Below, piece after piece: positions 1 through 9,734 of a DNA stretch of 64,000 nt (the first letter of the stretch is position 1; the number at the start of each line of letters is the position of its first letter). A model generated the notes under the pieces. The model was not told the origin of the DNA. It saw only the letters and a list, made by a program, of their open reading frames with translations, and made no database searches. The translations under genes and the position numbers were made by a program. Source of the stretch: Thermoguttaceae bacterium (GTDB taxonomy: Bacteria > Planctomycetota > Planctomycetia > Pirellulales > Thermoguttaceae); the NCBI GenBank assembly GCA_025060325.1, contig JANXBW010000008.1:99309-163308 (forward strand). Direction: 5' to 3'.

Positions 1-1428
1 ATCCGTGCGAAGGATTCCCACTCGTTTACGCTTTTGCTGGGTCACCGTCACCAGTGACCGGACAAGCTCATACTCAACGGGAATCCCCCGATCGATAAAC
101 GGTATTTCCACCCGTTCCAGTCCACAGCGAAAAGCCACGCCCATAAAGATGTGGCTCTCCACGTAAGCGCCGCGCTCCAAGGTGATTCGACGCTGCGGCG
201 TGATTTTGTAGCGTTGCTCCGCTAAAGCTGCTTCCTCGCTAAACCGCTCTGTGTCCCAAATCCGTACCTGAACCTTGCCCCGAGCGCGGGCGTTAATTTC
301 GCGGAGAGTGTTGATCAAATTAAGGCGTGTTTGCACATAGGCCTCGGGCACCTGGGGGCTGATAAACGCCTCGACCTGTACCGGGCGCTCGGGGTTTAGT
401 TCCCGGAGGAGCGATAAAGTGTACCGCGAAAGCGAGTTGAGCCTTTCGCTTGTCATGTCCAACCGAATTGGCTGATTCGAGAAAATCACAACAAAAGACA
501 GGCCGATGATAATCGTCGACACAACTCGCACCGCGTAATGAAGGTTCATAATCCGTGACTGGCGCCCGATGATCCAGTGCCGACGGCCTATGAGGATCAT
601 GCTCAAATAGACCATCGCCACAATGATAGTGAGGAAATACAGGATGCCCGACACAGAGACGATGCCGCGGGTAAAATCTCGGAGCTGCTCCTCGTAGCTC
701 CAGAAGCGAAACCACCGGGCAAGCTCTGCGCTTACCACCGTGTCGGCATGCCCCGCGAAAACAAGAGGCATATTGAATACCGCCCCCAAGATGTAGGCGA
801 TGGTCAAATTATCCGTCAGGAAGGAAGCGACCATTCCCACCGCCAACATGGCGATCCCTAAAAGCCAGTAGCCGAAGTAAGTCGACAAGAATAACCCCCC
901 GTCCGGGTCGCCCAAAAAAGCAAGGACCCAGTAGCAGCACAAGCCGGAGAAGGCAAGCGACGCCGTGTAAATGGCCACTGCGGCCAGGTATTTCCCCAGC
1001 ACCACATCCCAGTCGGTAGCCGGCAGCGTCAACAAAAGCTCGTCCGTCCCTTGCCGGCGCTCGTCGGCCCAGATGGCCATCGTGATTGCCGGCACGAAGA
1101 CAAGAAGGATGAAAGCGAACCACTTATTCAGCTGATCTAAGTTTGCCAGATTGGCAACAAAGAACTCGTTCGGCCAGAAGGCCGCTATCGTCGTAAGGAG
1201 GACGAATACGCAAATAAACACGTAGCCCGTAGGGCTCGAGAAGTAACTGATGAAATTCCTTTTGAAGACAGCCCACAGTACTCGGCTGATGGTCCCACTT
1301 CTGGAACCTTCCTTTCGCCAGGCATTTGGCCAAATGTGCCCGAGCGAACGAAGGCCCGCCCACATTTTTGCAGCACCGGAGCGCAACCACGAGCTAGTCG
1401 ACCGGATGGAGCCAAGCTTTTTCGTCAT
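1..1428 (-). CDS. ABC-2 permease fused to GldG-like domain (partial, runs off window)
   Basis: Reading the minus strand from the ATG at 1428 gives 476 codons with no stop before the window edge, so the C-terminus is missing. The first ~30 residues are basic. Several hydrophobic segments follow between about residues 55 and 300, with the ABC-2 permease signature region ADERRQGTDELLLTLPA near residue 125. After about residue 310 the sequence changes to a GldG-type part: one membrane helix, then LDMTSERLNSLSRYTLSLL and a soluble domain. This is the membrane half of a GldA-GldFG-type exporter. GldF and GldG are separate proteins in Bacteroidetes, and here they are one chain, which I believe is common in Planctomycetes. 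The ATPase gene lies 22 bp upstream on the same strand, so the two are probably cotranscribed. The substrate is unknown, and a gliding role should not be assumed. Confidence 0.85.
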   Translation of the reverse strand, partial: MTKKLGSIRSTSSWLRSGAAKMWAGLRSLGHIWPNAWRKEGSRSGTISRVLWAVFKRNFISYFSSPTGYVFICVFVLLTTIAAFWPNEFFVANLANLDQLNKWFAFILLVFVPAITMAIWADERRQGTDELLLTLPATDWDVVLGKYLAAVAIYTASLAFSGLCCYWVLAFLGDPDGGLFLSTYFGYWLLGIAMLAVGMVASFLTDNLTIAYILGAVFNMPLVFAGHADTVVSAELARWFRFWSYEEQLRDFTRGIVSVSGILYFLTIIVAMVYLSMILIGRRHWIIGRQSRIMNLHYAVRVVSTIIIGLSFVVIFSNQPIRLDMTSERLNSLSRYTLSLLRELNPERPVQVEAFISPQVPEAYVQTRLNLINTLREINARARGKVQVRIWDTERFSEEAALAEQRYKITPQRRITLERGAYVESHIFMGVAFRCGLERVEIPFIDRGIPVEYELVRSLVTVTQQKRKRVGILRTD

Positions 1429-1450
1429 CCCTGCACCCACCTATTGCTTA

Positions 1451-2245
1451 TCATTTCAATTGCGCGTTATCGGACTCACTTTCCTCTGATGAAAGCTTAC
1501 CCGTGGATCCCGCGCCGGTCAGTGCACGGAAAGCGTCTTCTAGTCGTTTGTAAGAGCTGAGCAAGCTGGAAATCGGGCCATCGTAGACTAACCTCCCTGC
1601 ATCAATGAAGATGGCCCGGCTGGCCATCGCCTCCACCTCTTGCAGGATGTGTGTGGACAAAAGCACCGTCCGGTCTTGTCCCAACCGACGGATCGTCTCT
1701 CGCACCTCCTGAATTTGATTTGGGTCCAAGCCGGCGGTGGGCTCGTCCATAATCAGGACCTGTGGCTCATGGAGAAGGGCCTGCGCCATGCCCACCCGTT
1801 GTCGGTAACCCCGAGAGAGCTTGCCGATCGGTTTGTTGAGCACCCGCCCTAGATCGCACAGTTCAATAACGGCCTGGATTCGCCGCTGCCTATATGGCGG
1901 CTTAAGTCCCCTGGCCTCAGCGAAAAAGTTCAGAAGTCCTCGGGGCGTCATGTCCAAGTAGAGGGGACCATTTTCGGGGAGATATCCCAGGACGGCTGCC
2001 CCGGCTAGCCGATCAGTCGCCATGTTGTGCCCAGCGATCCGGGCCTCGCCTGCGGAGGGAGCTAGATAGCCGGTCAGCAATTTCAGAGTGGTGCTTTTGC
2101 CGGCCCCGTTCGGCCCCAAAAGGGCCACGACCTCGCCCTTGTAAACGGTAAAGCTGACGTCGCGGACGGCTGCAAAGTCCCCGTAGTAGCGGGTTAGGCC
2201 AATCGCCTCAATCATTGGCACAGCATCTTGTGTGTCAGTCGCCAT
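1451..2245 (-). CDS. ABC transporter ATP-binding protein (GldA-like)
   Basis: 264-aa nucleotide-binding subunit that would power the permease encoded 22 bp downstream. Visible motifs are Walker A GPNGAGKST (about residues 44-52), signature LSRGYRQRV, Walker B VLIMDEPTAGLDP and H-loop STHIL. Length and order match ABC-2 type ATPases of the GldA/CcmA/NatA group. Start choice: a GTG twelve bases upstream (2257) sits directly on the Shine-Dalgarno GGGAGG and cannot be spaced correctly. The ATG at 2245 lies about 11 nt behind that site and is preferred; an internal ATG at residue 11 is also possible. The C-terminal ~40 residues beyond the ATPase core are acidic and Ser-rich. Family assignment is firm, substrate unknown. 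Confidence 0.93.
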   Translation of the reverse strand: MATDTQDAVPMIEAIGLTRYYGDFAAVRDVSFTVYKGEVVALLGPNGAGKSTTLKLLTGYLAPSAGEARIAGHNMATDRLAGAAVLGYLPENGPLYLDMTPRGLLNFFAEARGLKPPYRQRRIQAVIELCDLGRVLNKPIGKLSRGYRQRVGMAQALLHEPQVLIMDEPTAGLDPNQIQEVRETIRRLGQDRTVLLSTHILQEVEAMASRAIFIDAGRLVYDGPISSLLSSYKRLEDAFRALTGAGSTGKLSSEESESDNAQLK

Positions 2246-3349
2246 GCGTTCGCTCACCTCCCGCTTGCGATAAGCGCTTTCCGAGAAAACGGACTTCCTC
2301 TCGGTCCGTCTCCCCTCTTAAGTGGCAACCATGCCGCAGCACTAAGGGGAGCTTCGATTCGGAGGCAGGGGCCGTTGGTGGGCCGAAGTGGCATTCGCCT
2401 TCTTATACGTTGGCGGACGCCCCCGGTGTTTTTCCCCGGGAATTGCAAGATGCCTATTTTGGTGAAAAGGGGCGGGGCATGCCAAGTCCTAGGCAAATGC
2501 CGGATGTCGGGTTTGGAGGGACGGTTTAGCCGCTTGCACCAAGCATTCGCCAGCTCCGAGATCAACTGTTCTCAAAATCTAAGCTGCCGGCATGCCCATT
2601 TCCGGATCCTGCCAAGACCACGCAGTTTGCCCGAGCGAATCTAAACTGCCTCCCTCGCCCTACTTACCGTCCGTTGGCCTCGACGCCCGGGCAGGAGGTA
2701 AGAAAATTGCGGCAGGGGGCCGACCGATGGGATCCCTTTCGGATTTAACCTATGAGTTTGCGGAACACTTTCTCAAAACTCGGTTTCCGCGTTACGGACC
2801 CTGCGCTAATGCCTGGAGGTAAGCTAAGCTCCAACGAGGGTCGGGGCGTTTTTACCTGTGGGTTTGTCGCGGCCTGAGGAATTCTGGCGGTCCAACCTTC
2901 AAGCCCCCCGGGATCCCAACGCAGATGCCGCTTGATTTCGATCATTGGTGTGATAAATTTAGTGTCGGAATAAGATAGCAATTGAGTTTTAACCGTGGCC
3001 GGATCGGCTGGAGGTAGGCCTCCGTGTTCCTTATGCCCTCGTGGCCGCCCCGGCGAAAACGTCGCTGTAGCCCGACAGCACCAGGCATTGGAACCTAAGG
3101 TCCGTTTGGCATCTTGGATCCAGCTCGTCAGGGGGGACCACTCTCTCGGCACAATTTGAGGCCGTGAGGAGTGCCCATATGATGCTCCAGATTCGGCAAT
3201 TGAGGACGATAGTTTCGAGCGCTTTGCCTTCCGACGCGGGCAGGATATCAAACCTTATGCCCCTCATTTTCGGGGATTGAACTGTGATCGGTTTTGGTGC
3301 CTGTGACGGTGCGCTCGAAGACTGCCGCCTTTCGATGTAGGGTTGTTCC
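2246..3349. other. Non-coding stretch of about 1.1 kb
   Basis: Both strands contain only low-quality open frames with no family resemblance and no convincing ribosome binding site. It separates the divergent ABC operon from the secreted glycosidase gene and presumably holds both promoters. I see no clear repeats, RNA genes or terminator. Confidence 0.5.
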
Positions 3350-3433
3350 ATGGCAACGGGTTTCTTGCTGCTTTCCGATTGCGCTTTCACGCGACAACCT
3401 CGTTCCGTTAATGGCTTGGCAGGACGGAACTTT

Positions 3434-5491
3434 ATGCCGGCCCTCATCGCCACGATCGGTTGCATCGTCATAGCCCTATCGGGGGTTGAGGATCTTGCTG
3501 CAACAGCTGGTCAGGCAAGTGCTAGCGAGCGGGGCCAGGCCGGGCTCATTCCGATTTTCAACGGCGACTTTGAGACGGCCGGTAAAGGTAACCCGCCGCC
3601 AGGATGGGCCATGTGGGGCCCTAACAAAGACAAAGTCCCCGAGCACTTTGCTCAGGACACGCGCGAGGCCCGAAGCGGGAAAGCCTCGCTGCGGATCTTT
3701 CATCCAAAAAATTCGCGCGGCTATATCGTCACAGACCCCCAGCACGCCATTCAGCCGCAAGAGGGCCAGACTTTGCGGGTGAGCTTTTGGGCCAAAGCTG
3801 ACCGACCGCGAAAGGCGCGATTCGGCATTACGGCTTATCAGTCCATCCGTCCTTTCGTTGATGCGCCGGCACCCGGCTTTCATGCCATCGACGTGACTCC
3901 AGAGTGGCGAAAGTACGAGTTTGCTTTCGACGAAGGGTTAGACTTTTTTGCCGATCAGTCGCGTTATCTTCTTCTAACTTTCATGGGAACAGACGCACCG
4001 GAGGAAGAAGGTACCCTCTGGGTGGATGATATCACGGTCACCGCCGAGCCGGGAAAACATCCACGACTCCTCAACCCGGCAACTATTCCCATCGAGCCTC
4101 TCCGGCACCACCTCGTGCCCGGGGACCACCTAGAAGTTACGGTCGAGGTCGGCCGGCCCGCGGGCAAAACCACCCTCCCGATTTCTGGGATTTCCTTTCA
4201 TCGCGTAGCTGGGTGGACAGCTCAACCTTTTTCACGCAGTGGCGAATACAGACTCTTACCGGTGCAGGAGGAGGCAATCCGGGAGCTGCGTCTGCCGATG
4301 ACGCGGTTCTATGGAGTCGGTGACGAACCATTTTCGGTTGAAGAAGCCCTGGATCGGATCGCTTTTATTTGCCGCCGGTTGGAGATTCCGGAAGAATGGA
4401 CGGTTATTGAGCTTGAGGACCAATCGGCAGCGCGCAAAATCGCGCCGGAAGCTTGGGCCAAGGCCGTGGCTTATGCTCGCGGTAAAGGCTATCGCTTTCG
4501 GTTTTGGGAGGTTGCTAACGAACCTTACTCCGGCTTGTGGGGCCAAGGCGGGGCTTATGCTACGGCCGCCGATTACATCGCTCACTTTCGCCAGGTAAGC
4601 CAAGCAATCAAAGCTGTTGATAAGAGTGCTCAGGTGGGAATAGCCATCCACCCTCATAATGTGCGTTGGGGGAACTTGGTGTTAAAGGAGGCCGCCGGGC
4701 ATTATGATTTTGTCGTCGGCCACTATTATGCCTTTCCCCGAATTTTCCAGATGCCTTTCGAGGAGGTAGCTGTTACCGAAAATATGCGTGTGTTAGAGCA
4801 TATCCTGCGGATGAACGCGCTCATCAAAGCTTACAATCCTGGTCGGGAGGTTTATCAACTAGATACCGAATGGGGACTTCACGCAAGTGGCCGGGACGGC
4901 GAGCGAGCTGATTACGTTGACCGAAACGCCAACATCTGGGGTGTAGTGCACCGCGCTATCCGCATGATCTACTATGCCCGGGAAGGCATGCTACGCGGTG
5001 CCAGTGGTTGGCAAATGTTATCAATGAGCCGGGGGCAAGGCTTCGGGATCCTGTTTACGGATGTTCCCGAGGCTCGGAGCATGTTGTATTGGCTGTACTT
5101 CTATTTCAACCGCCATTTGGGGCCAGACTTGCTTGCTATAGAGGGTCAAGGACCATACTGGACGCCTCCTCGGCCGGCAGAAAAGTCGCTGGCCGCTCCG
5201 CTGACGCCTGTTCTTGCCACGCGCAGCGGTGATCGGTCCACCCTCTTTCTTGTAATTGTCAACGCTTCGTGGTCGCAGAGTTATCCGGCTCGGATTAACC
5301 TCCGAGGTGGGCAGGCACTGCGCGCGACCGGCGTTATTCTTAGTAGTGCCGACGTAGACGCAAAACCACTTCTGCGGGAAAAAGGGGATTTTGTACAGGC
5401 CTTCCAGATGACGCTCCAGGGGGACAGTCTCCAGGGTAAGCTTCCGCCCCACAGCGTAGCTTTTTTGACCGTGGACTTAGCTAAGCAATAA
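3434..5491 (+). CDS. Secreted glycoside hydrolase-like protein with N-terminal carbohydrate-binding domain
   Basis: About 685 aa. From the ATG at 3434 the N-terminus is a hydrophobic export signal (MPALIATIGCIVIALSG). An earlier in-frame ATG at 3350 would add 28 residues ahead of the signal and is less likely. Residues ~40-205 look like a CBM4/9-type jelly roll that starts NGDFE and ends LWVDDITVT. The central ~300 residues resemble a clan-A TIM barrel: WEVANEPY (acid/base Glu near residue 363) and LDTEWGLH (probable nucleophile Glu near 479). The C-terminal ~120 residues are beta-rich. It probably acts on polysaccharide or glycoside in the periplasm or outside the cell. The exact GH family cannot be fixed by eye; GH39- or GH5-like are candidates. 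It stands alone, with no transport or regulatory gene beside it. Confidence 0.75.
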   Translation: MPALIATIGCIVIALSGVEDLAATAGQASASERGQAGLIPIFNGDFETAGKGNPPPGWAMWGPNKDKVPEHFAQDTREARSGKASLRIFHPKNSRGYIVTDPQHAIQPQEGQTLRVSFWAKADRPRKARFGITAYQSIRPFVDAPAPGFHAIDVTPEWRKYEFAFDEGLDFFADQSRYLLLTFMGTDAPEEEGTLWVDDITVTAEPGKHPRLLNPATIPIEPLRHHLVPGDHLEVTVEVGRPAGKTTLPISGISFHRVAGWTAQPFSRSGEYRLLPVQEEAIRELRLPMTRFYGVGDEPFSVEEALDRIAFICRRLEIPEEWTVIELEDQSAARKIAPEAWAKAVAYARGKGYRFRFWEVANEPYSGLWGQGGAYATAADYIAHFRQVSQAIKAVDKSAQVGIAIHPHNVRWGNLVLKEAAGHYDFVVGHYYAFPRIFQMPFEEVAVTENMRVLEHILRMNALIKAYNPGREVYQLDTEWGLHASGRDGERADYVDRNANIWGVVHRAIRMIYYAREGMLRGASGWQMLSMSRGQGFGILFTDVPEARSMLYWLYFYFNRHLGPDLLAIEGQGPYWTPPRPAEKSLAAPLTPVLATRSGDRSTLFLVIVNASWSQSYPARINLRGGQALRATGVILSSADVDAKPLLREKGDFVQAFQMTLQGDSLQGKLPPHSVAFLTVDLAKQ

Positions 5492-5626
5492 CTCGTGCGC
5501 TTAGCTAAGCAAGTTGGGGCGAATGAAGAGGGCCCAAAGGCTAAGCGCAGGTAGGTAGAGCTTGCAGGCTAATCACTCCGCTCTAGGGCGGCCACGCTGT
5601 TGATATTAGGGCTCACATTCGTGCCT

Positions 5627-6262
5627 CTATGCCTTCGCGGAGGGGGAAATAGCAGCCAAAGTGGCCGGATGAGATCTGTAAAGCAACAAGTGAAGCAGGG
5701 CCGCCAGCACCAAGCTGTGGGTAATTTCGCCACGAGAAACCATCTTGAGGACCTCTTCTAGCGGAAAAAATCCAAGCTCGACTTCTTCCGTGGGGTCGAG
5801 ATGTTGATCTCCCACGAGGGTACAACCAGTAGCCAAGAACACGTGACAAGTGTTCATCTGGTAGGCGGGGTTTGGGTGAATGATTCCGATCGGTTCGATC
5901 CGCTGCGGCAAATGGCCGGTCTCCTCACGGAGTTCCCGCAAAGCTCCGGCTTGCGGCGATTCTCCAGGTTCAAGAACGCCTCCGGGAATTTCCCAGGTTG
6001 CCTTGTCTAGGCCGTGACGGAATTGACGCACGAGGATCACTCGCTCGTCGCAAGTTAAAGCCACAATGTTGACCCAGTCGGGGCATTCCACGACTACAAA
6101 TTCGTGGGTAAGTCCGTCGGAATGTCGCCGATACAGATCATGCCGCACGCGAAAGATCGTGTGATCTGCTACAACCCGCCCGTCGAGTTTTTCCCACCCA
6201 CTGCGCATAGCCGTGACCTTGTGCATAAGCCTACTCGTTTGGTGACTGCGATTTGCCGACAA
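5627..6262 (-). CDS. Nudix hydrolase (ADP-ribose pyrophosphatase type)
   Basis: 211-aa Nudix protein. The Nudix box is complete: GGVLEPGES followed by RELREETG, matching GX5EX7REUXEEXGU, so the metal-binding glutamates are present. The N-terminal region ([17 protein letters not shown]) is the short beta domain typical of ADP-ribose and sugar-nucleotide pyrophosphatases such as NudF. These hydrolyse ADP-ribose to AMP and ribose-5-phosphate. The longest frame starts at a TTG (6262) behind GAGG. ATGs at 6226 and 6205 are alternatives, and the domain begins only after them, so the true start is uncertain. Substrate specificity cannot be read from sequence. It is convergent with the glycosidase gene. 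Confidence 0.88.
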   Translation of the reverse strand: MSANRSHQTSRLMHKVTAMRSGWEKLDGRVVADHTIFRVRHDLYRRHSDGLTHEFVVVECPDWVNIVALTCDERVILVRQFRHGLDKATWEIPGGVLEPGESPQAGALRELREETGHLPQRIEPIGIIHPNPAYQMNTCHVFLATGCTLVGDQHLDPTEEVELGFFPLEEVLKMVSRGEITHSLVLAALLHLLLYRSHPATLAAISPSAKA

Positions 6263-6534
6263 AAACGCTTACCTCATGATTGTATCGGCCGGGCAAACTG
6301 GGCCGGATGTTCAGGCTAAACGGATCGCTCGGGAAGGGAACCCCTAGTTGCCGAGGAAGCGTGTGTCGGCTCATTTCATGGCGGGAAGGTCCCTAACCGC
6401 CAGCCTGTCAGGGACAGGTACCGAAGCATCGGGCGGCTCGGCTTGGGAAAAGCACGAAAGGGATCGCGTCGCTGGGAAAAAAGCGTTGTGAAACAGCAAA
6501 TCGCGGGGGGGAGCGAAAGGTAAGCGACAGGGAA

Positions 6535-6765
6535 TTAAGCTTGGGAGGGGTTTTGGGCGGGCTCCTCGGCCGGTTTTTCAGCCGACTGCGCCTTCTTGGC
6601 CTCCGCCTGCCGCATCATCTCGTACACCTCGCGGCGATGAACGCTCACGTTTGGCGGGGCTTCAATTCCGATGCGAACGTGAGTGCCGCGGATGGCGACC
6701 ACCGTGACAATGATGTCGTCCCCGATGATGATCTGCTCGTTAACTTTCCGTGACAACACGAGCAT
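6535..6765 (-). CDS. csrA: Carbon storage regulator CsrA
   Basis: 76-aa RNA-binding regulator that binds GGA-containing leaders of mRNAs and alters translation or stability. The ATG at 6765 gives the canonical beginning [18 protein letters not shown], then VRIGIEAP and VHRREVYE, all hallmarks of CsrA. The N-terminal Leu/Arg strand and the C-terminal RNA-contact region are intact. An Ala/Glu/Pro-rich tail of about 15 residues ([19 protein letters not shown]) extends beyond the usual ~61-residue core. The frame is open further upstream but contains no sensible sequence. AGGAG lies 16 nt before the ATG, a loose fit. Identification is firm; targets are not visible here. Confidence 0.95.
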   Translation of the reverse strand: MLVLSRKVNEQIIIGDDIIVTVVAIRGTHVRIGIEAPPNVSVHRREVYEMMRQAEAKKAQSAEKPAEEPAQNPSQA

Positions 6766-7614
6766 CGTCGCGGTCTCACATCTCCTGCGAATCGTCCTGT
6801 CCGCGTCCACCCGGGCGGCAAGTGCACAATTGCACCCCGGGCGCAAACACCCTCTCTAGTCAATTGTACATACCAGAAATGGGGGAAGCCAGAAAAAACG
6901 TGAAAATTCCGCGTGCGGCGCGGTCTTTCGGCCTCATAATTGCTATGCCCCGCATGGCCTTACACCCTGCCTATGCCGGGTCTAACTCGGAGTTGAGGTA
7001 GACTCGTCGGTCAGTGGCCTCCAACGGCGGCTCTCCGCGCTCCGAGCTGCTTAACAAACTTGCGGATTTCGCCGACCACAACTACCCGGCGAGCGGGTAA
7101 ATTCACTAACCTTATCTCTTTTATCCAGTTTCTTGGGCTTTTTCGACTCTCGGCCGGTTTCTCTAAAGGGCTTTCTTCTGCCGCAGGTAGGGGCGAGTGG
7201 CTTGTTCTTCGGGTGCGGTCCTTTCTCTCAAAAGGCCCAGGGCTGGCCCGGTAGGAGAGAGGTAAACCCGCAGGTTCGATAACTCTTGGAGCGGAGAGGG
7301 GTTACGGCTTTGTGTGGGCTCTCCCCTGGGCTCGGCTACCTGAGCTTGAGCCACGATGAGCACCGACACTGTCCGAGAGGCGCCGGCAGACGAGGTACGA
7401 TCTCGAAGAAGCCGCCCTCTCTTTCTAGCGGGCCACCCGGCGAAGCCCAAGTGAAGACAAAACTGCTACCTAATTGCAAAGGATCAAAAGGCGGGTTATG
7501 CTATCGGTAGCCTACCACAAGTAGCCTGCCACTAGGGGGAATGCAGGGCTCGTTCGTCATCCGTCCGTATGCGTGTCCCACGACCTTCGTTTCAACCGTC
7601 GAAGGAGGAGTCCT
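6766..7614. other. Intergenic region between csrA and the DUF1559 gene
   Basis: About 850 bp with no credible gene. Near its right end, 7507-7534 holds two tandem imperfect 14-bp units (GTAGCCTACCACAA, then GTAGCCTGCCACTA) about 80 bp before the DUF1559 start. They could be a regulator binding site, but nothing else supports this. Confidence 0.4.
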
Positions 7615-8634
7615 ATGGAAACACGTCTGCGCCGTCCTGCGTTCACCCTAGTGGAATTGCTGGTGGTCATCGCGATCATCGGCATTCTTATCGCCCTTTT
7701 GCTTCCGGCCGTGCAAGCCGCCCGGGAAGCAGCTCGCCGAAGCTCCTGCACAAATAACCTTAAGCAGGTGGCTTTGGCCATGCATAACTACCATGATGTG
7801 TACAAATGCTTCCCAAGGTTTTCGTATCGCACGGTCGACCCGGCCAACCCCTCAGCCCTCAAGTCACACTGGCGGGGTTACAGCATCCACACGATGCTCC
7901 TTCCGTATATCGAACAGACAAACCTGTATATGATCGTTGACCAAGTCGGGGTAAAGGCGGCACGCGATTGGTACGACGGTGATGCCACTTTGACCGCAGC
8001 CCGACGCACCAAGATCGCTACCTTCCGATGCCCTTCGGATACTGACTTCCCTGGGAGTGCGGAGACAGGCAACTGCAACTATGTGTTTAGCTTCGGCTCG
8101 CACTTTGATTGGGGTAGCGGTGCGCAAAACGGATTTGTGATGCGTGACCGGGAAACCTCGTTCTCCGATATGCGCGACGGTGCCTCCAACACGATCATGG
8201 CTGCCGAGATGCGCATCGGCGACAACAACAATGGCGTTTATCGGCCGGGTGACGTCGTCCGAGCTCAGCCTTTCAGCGGAAGCACTCGCTTGTTCCCCAC
8301 CCAGGCCGATATGGACGCTTACGGGCAGAACTGTCTAAATGGTATCAACAACCACCATAGCCACTCCGGGCGAGATTGGATTGCGCCGATGCCCACCCAA
8401 ACAGTCTTCAACACGGTTGCCCCGCCTAACTGGCGCTTCCCGACCTGCCAAGAATGTAGCGGGTGCGGCTGGATGGATAGCAACGGTGCTTTCCCTGCCC
8501 GCAGCTGGCACCCTGGTGGTGTTCTCCATGCCCTGGGTGACGGCTCGGTCCGATTTGTTTCGGAAACCATCAACTTCCAGACTTACCAGTACTTAGGCGG
8601 CCGTGACGAGGGCCAGGCAGCTCAGTTTGAGTAA
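7615..8634 (+). CDS. DUF1559 prepilin-like protein
   Basis: 339-aa protein with a type IV pseudopilin N-terminus. A short basic leader is followed by AFTLVELLVVIAIIGILIAL, with the likely prepilin peptidase cut between A9 and F10 and the conserved Glu at position +5 of the mature protein. After the hydrophobic helix come PAVQAAREAARRSSC and NNLKQ, then the DUF1559 (SBP_bac_10) domain. It ends with the family's H-x9-DG signature (HPGGVLHALGDGSVRF). A strong AAGGAGGA precedes the ATG at 7615; a start 42 nt upstream is worse. Such proteins are hugely expanded in Planctomycetes and are probably envelope-surface pseudopilin-like factors of unknown function. The small lipoprotein gene downstream is a frequent companion. 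Confidence 0.95.
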   Translation: METRLRRPAFTLVELLVVIAIIGILIALLLPAVQAAREAARRSSCTNNLKQVALAMHNYHDVYKCFPRFSYRTVDPANPSALKSHWRGYSIHTMLLPYIEQTNLYMIVDQVGVKAARDWYDGDATLTAARRTKIATFRCPSDTDFPGSAETGNCNYVFSFGSHFDWGSGAQNGFVMRDRETSFSDMRDGASNTIMAAEMRIGDNNNGVYRPGDVVRAQPFSGSTRLFPTQADMDAYGQNCLNGINNHHSHSGRDWIAPMPTQTVFNTVAPPNWRFPTCQECSGCGWMDSNGAFPARSWHPGGVLHALGDGSVRFVSETINFQTYQYLGGRDEGQAAQFE

Positions 8635-9000
8635 TCGCCTGGGCTAAAGCGGTTCGAGTCTCGCGCAGGGCGCGGTTTGTCTGATCCAGTAGGGGCATTT
8701 TCAATCGGTGAACGCTCCCCGGGGGCCCGTGTTCCTACTGGCCCCCTCGTAGTTGGAGGAGCGCCAGCCAGTTGGTGTGATCCGGCAGGAGTCGCCGATC
8801 GGCAATTGATCAACATCCGCTGGCCGGTTAGGGCCGGTGGGCAATCGGCCGAGACAGCCGCCGGGAAATTGCCAACGCTTCGGGTAAAACCGGCACAAGG
8901 TATCTGGCGGCTCGATGGCCGACGTAATTCAAAGTTCAAACGGCACGGCCTTTCGGGAGGTGGGTCAAAGGTCCCTGACGATTAAAAGAGGTAAAAAGGG
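8635..9000. other. Intergenic spacer between the DUF1559 gene and lipoprotein gene
   Basis: 366 bp. A 102-codon open frame spans 8677-8985 but has no ribosome binding site or family resemblance and a random-looking composition, so I do not call it. The spacer may hold a promoter for the lipoprotein gene. Confidence 0.4.
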
Positions 9001-9333
9001 ATGCAATCGATGTATCGCTTGCCATTGCTCCTCCTAGTTGCGGCGGCTATTGGTTTTGTGGGCGGGTGCGGCGGCTCAACGGGCCCCGGGGCGCAAAAAG
9101 TGCAGCCCGTCCAGGTTCAGCCGACGGATGCTATGCGGTCCGCCCTTGAGTCCATAGCTCAAAGTGGCCAGGTGGGAAGTGAAGGTCTCACCATCCAGGA
9201 GAATATCGAAAAGCTCCGGGCAAGCGACGCTTCCAAAGCTGACCAGCTGGCCAAGGACTATCAGGAGTTGCAGGCTACTACCGACCCGGCTAAGGTTAAG
9301 GCCAAGGCCGCGGAGATGCTGAAGAAGCTGTAA
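9001..9333 (+). CDS. Small lipoprotein, unknown function
   Basis: 110 aa. A lipoprotein signal (hydrophobic LLLLVAAAIGF followed by lipobox VGGC, modified Cys at about residue 23) is followed by a Gly/Pro linker. The mature part is about 75 residues and mostly helical and charged, rich in Lys, Ala, Asp and Gln, and ends KAAEMLKKL. GAGGT about 10 nt ahead supports the ATG at 9001; another ATG lies nine bases further on. It lies downstream of the DUF1559 gene on the same strand, an arrangement I associate with Planctomycetes, so it may work with that protein in the envelope. No enzymatic motif is visible. A terminator follows at 9529. Confidence 0.75.
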   Translation: MQSMYRLPLLLLVAAAIGFVGGCGGSTGPGAQKVQPVQVQPTDAMRSALESIAQSGQVGSEGLTIQENIEKLRASDASKADQLAKDYQELQATTDPAKVKAKAAEMLKKL

Positions 9334-9528
9334 AGAACAACACCTGCGGACCTGTGCTTGGGGCCAGCGCCGCCACGCGGCCCTCGTGATGGCGCAAGTG
9401 GCGATTGTCCTACCGCTGCCCAACTTCAACCGGCGGCGAAAGCCATGGCGAAGTCAACTCAGACTTCCCTTCGGCAACTTGGTAGTTTGATATTCCCGTC
9501 CTGTTGACACCTTAAGGTATGTCCCCGC

Positions 9529-9562
9529 GGGGTGCCCTTGCTGGCACCCCTTTTATTTTTTT
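9529..9562 (+). terminator. Rho-independent terminator after lipoprotein gene
   Basis: Perfect 8-bp stem GGGGTGCC / GGCACCCC with a 6-nt loop, followed directly by TTTTATTTTTTT. It would end the DUF1559-lipoprotein transcript. Confidence 0.9.
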
Positions 9563-9734
9563 CGCTTCCGTTGACGGGCATCTGAGAGTGGGGACGGCGT
9601 CTTATCGGTCTTCCGAGGAATCCCGACCGAGTAGGTTTTTACGAAAAAGGCCGGGGGATAGGGTCGCCGGATCGTACTGAGCCCGAGCAAGCGCAGGAGT
9701 TCCTGAGAACCTTAGGGTTTCCAACACCCCACAC

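Noticed and set aside
320..1123. Minus-strand open frames inside the permease gene
   Set aside because: The continuous 476-codon reading of a neighbouring frame with ABC-2/GldG features explains the sequence; these are shadows.
8677..8985. 102-codon plus-strand open frame after the DUF1559 gene
   Set aside because: No ribosome site, no family resemblance and random-like composition; treated as spacer.
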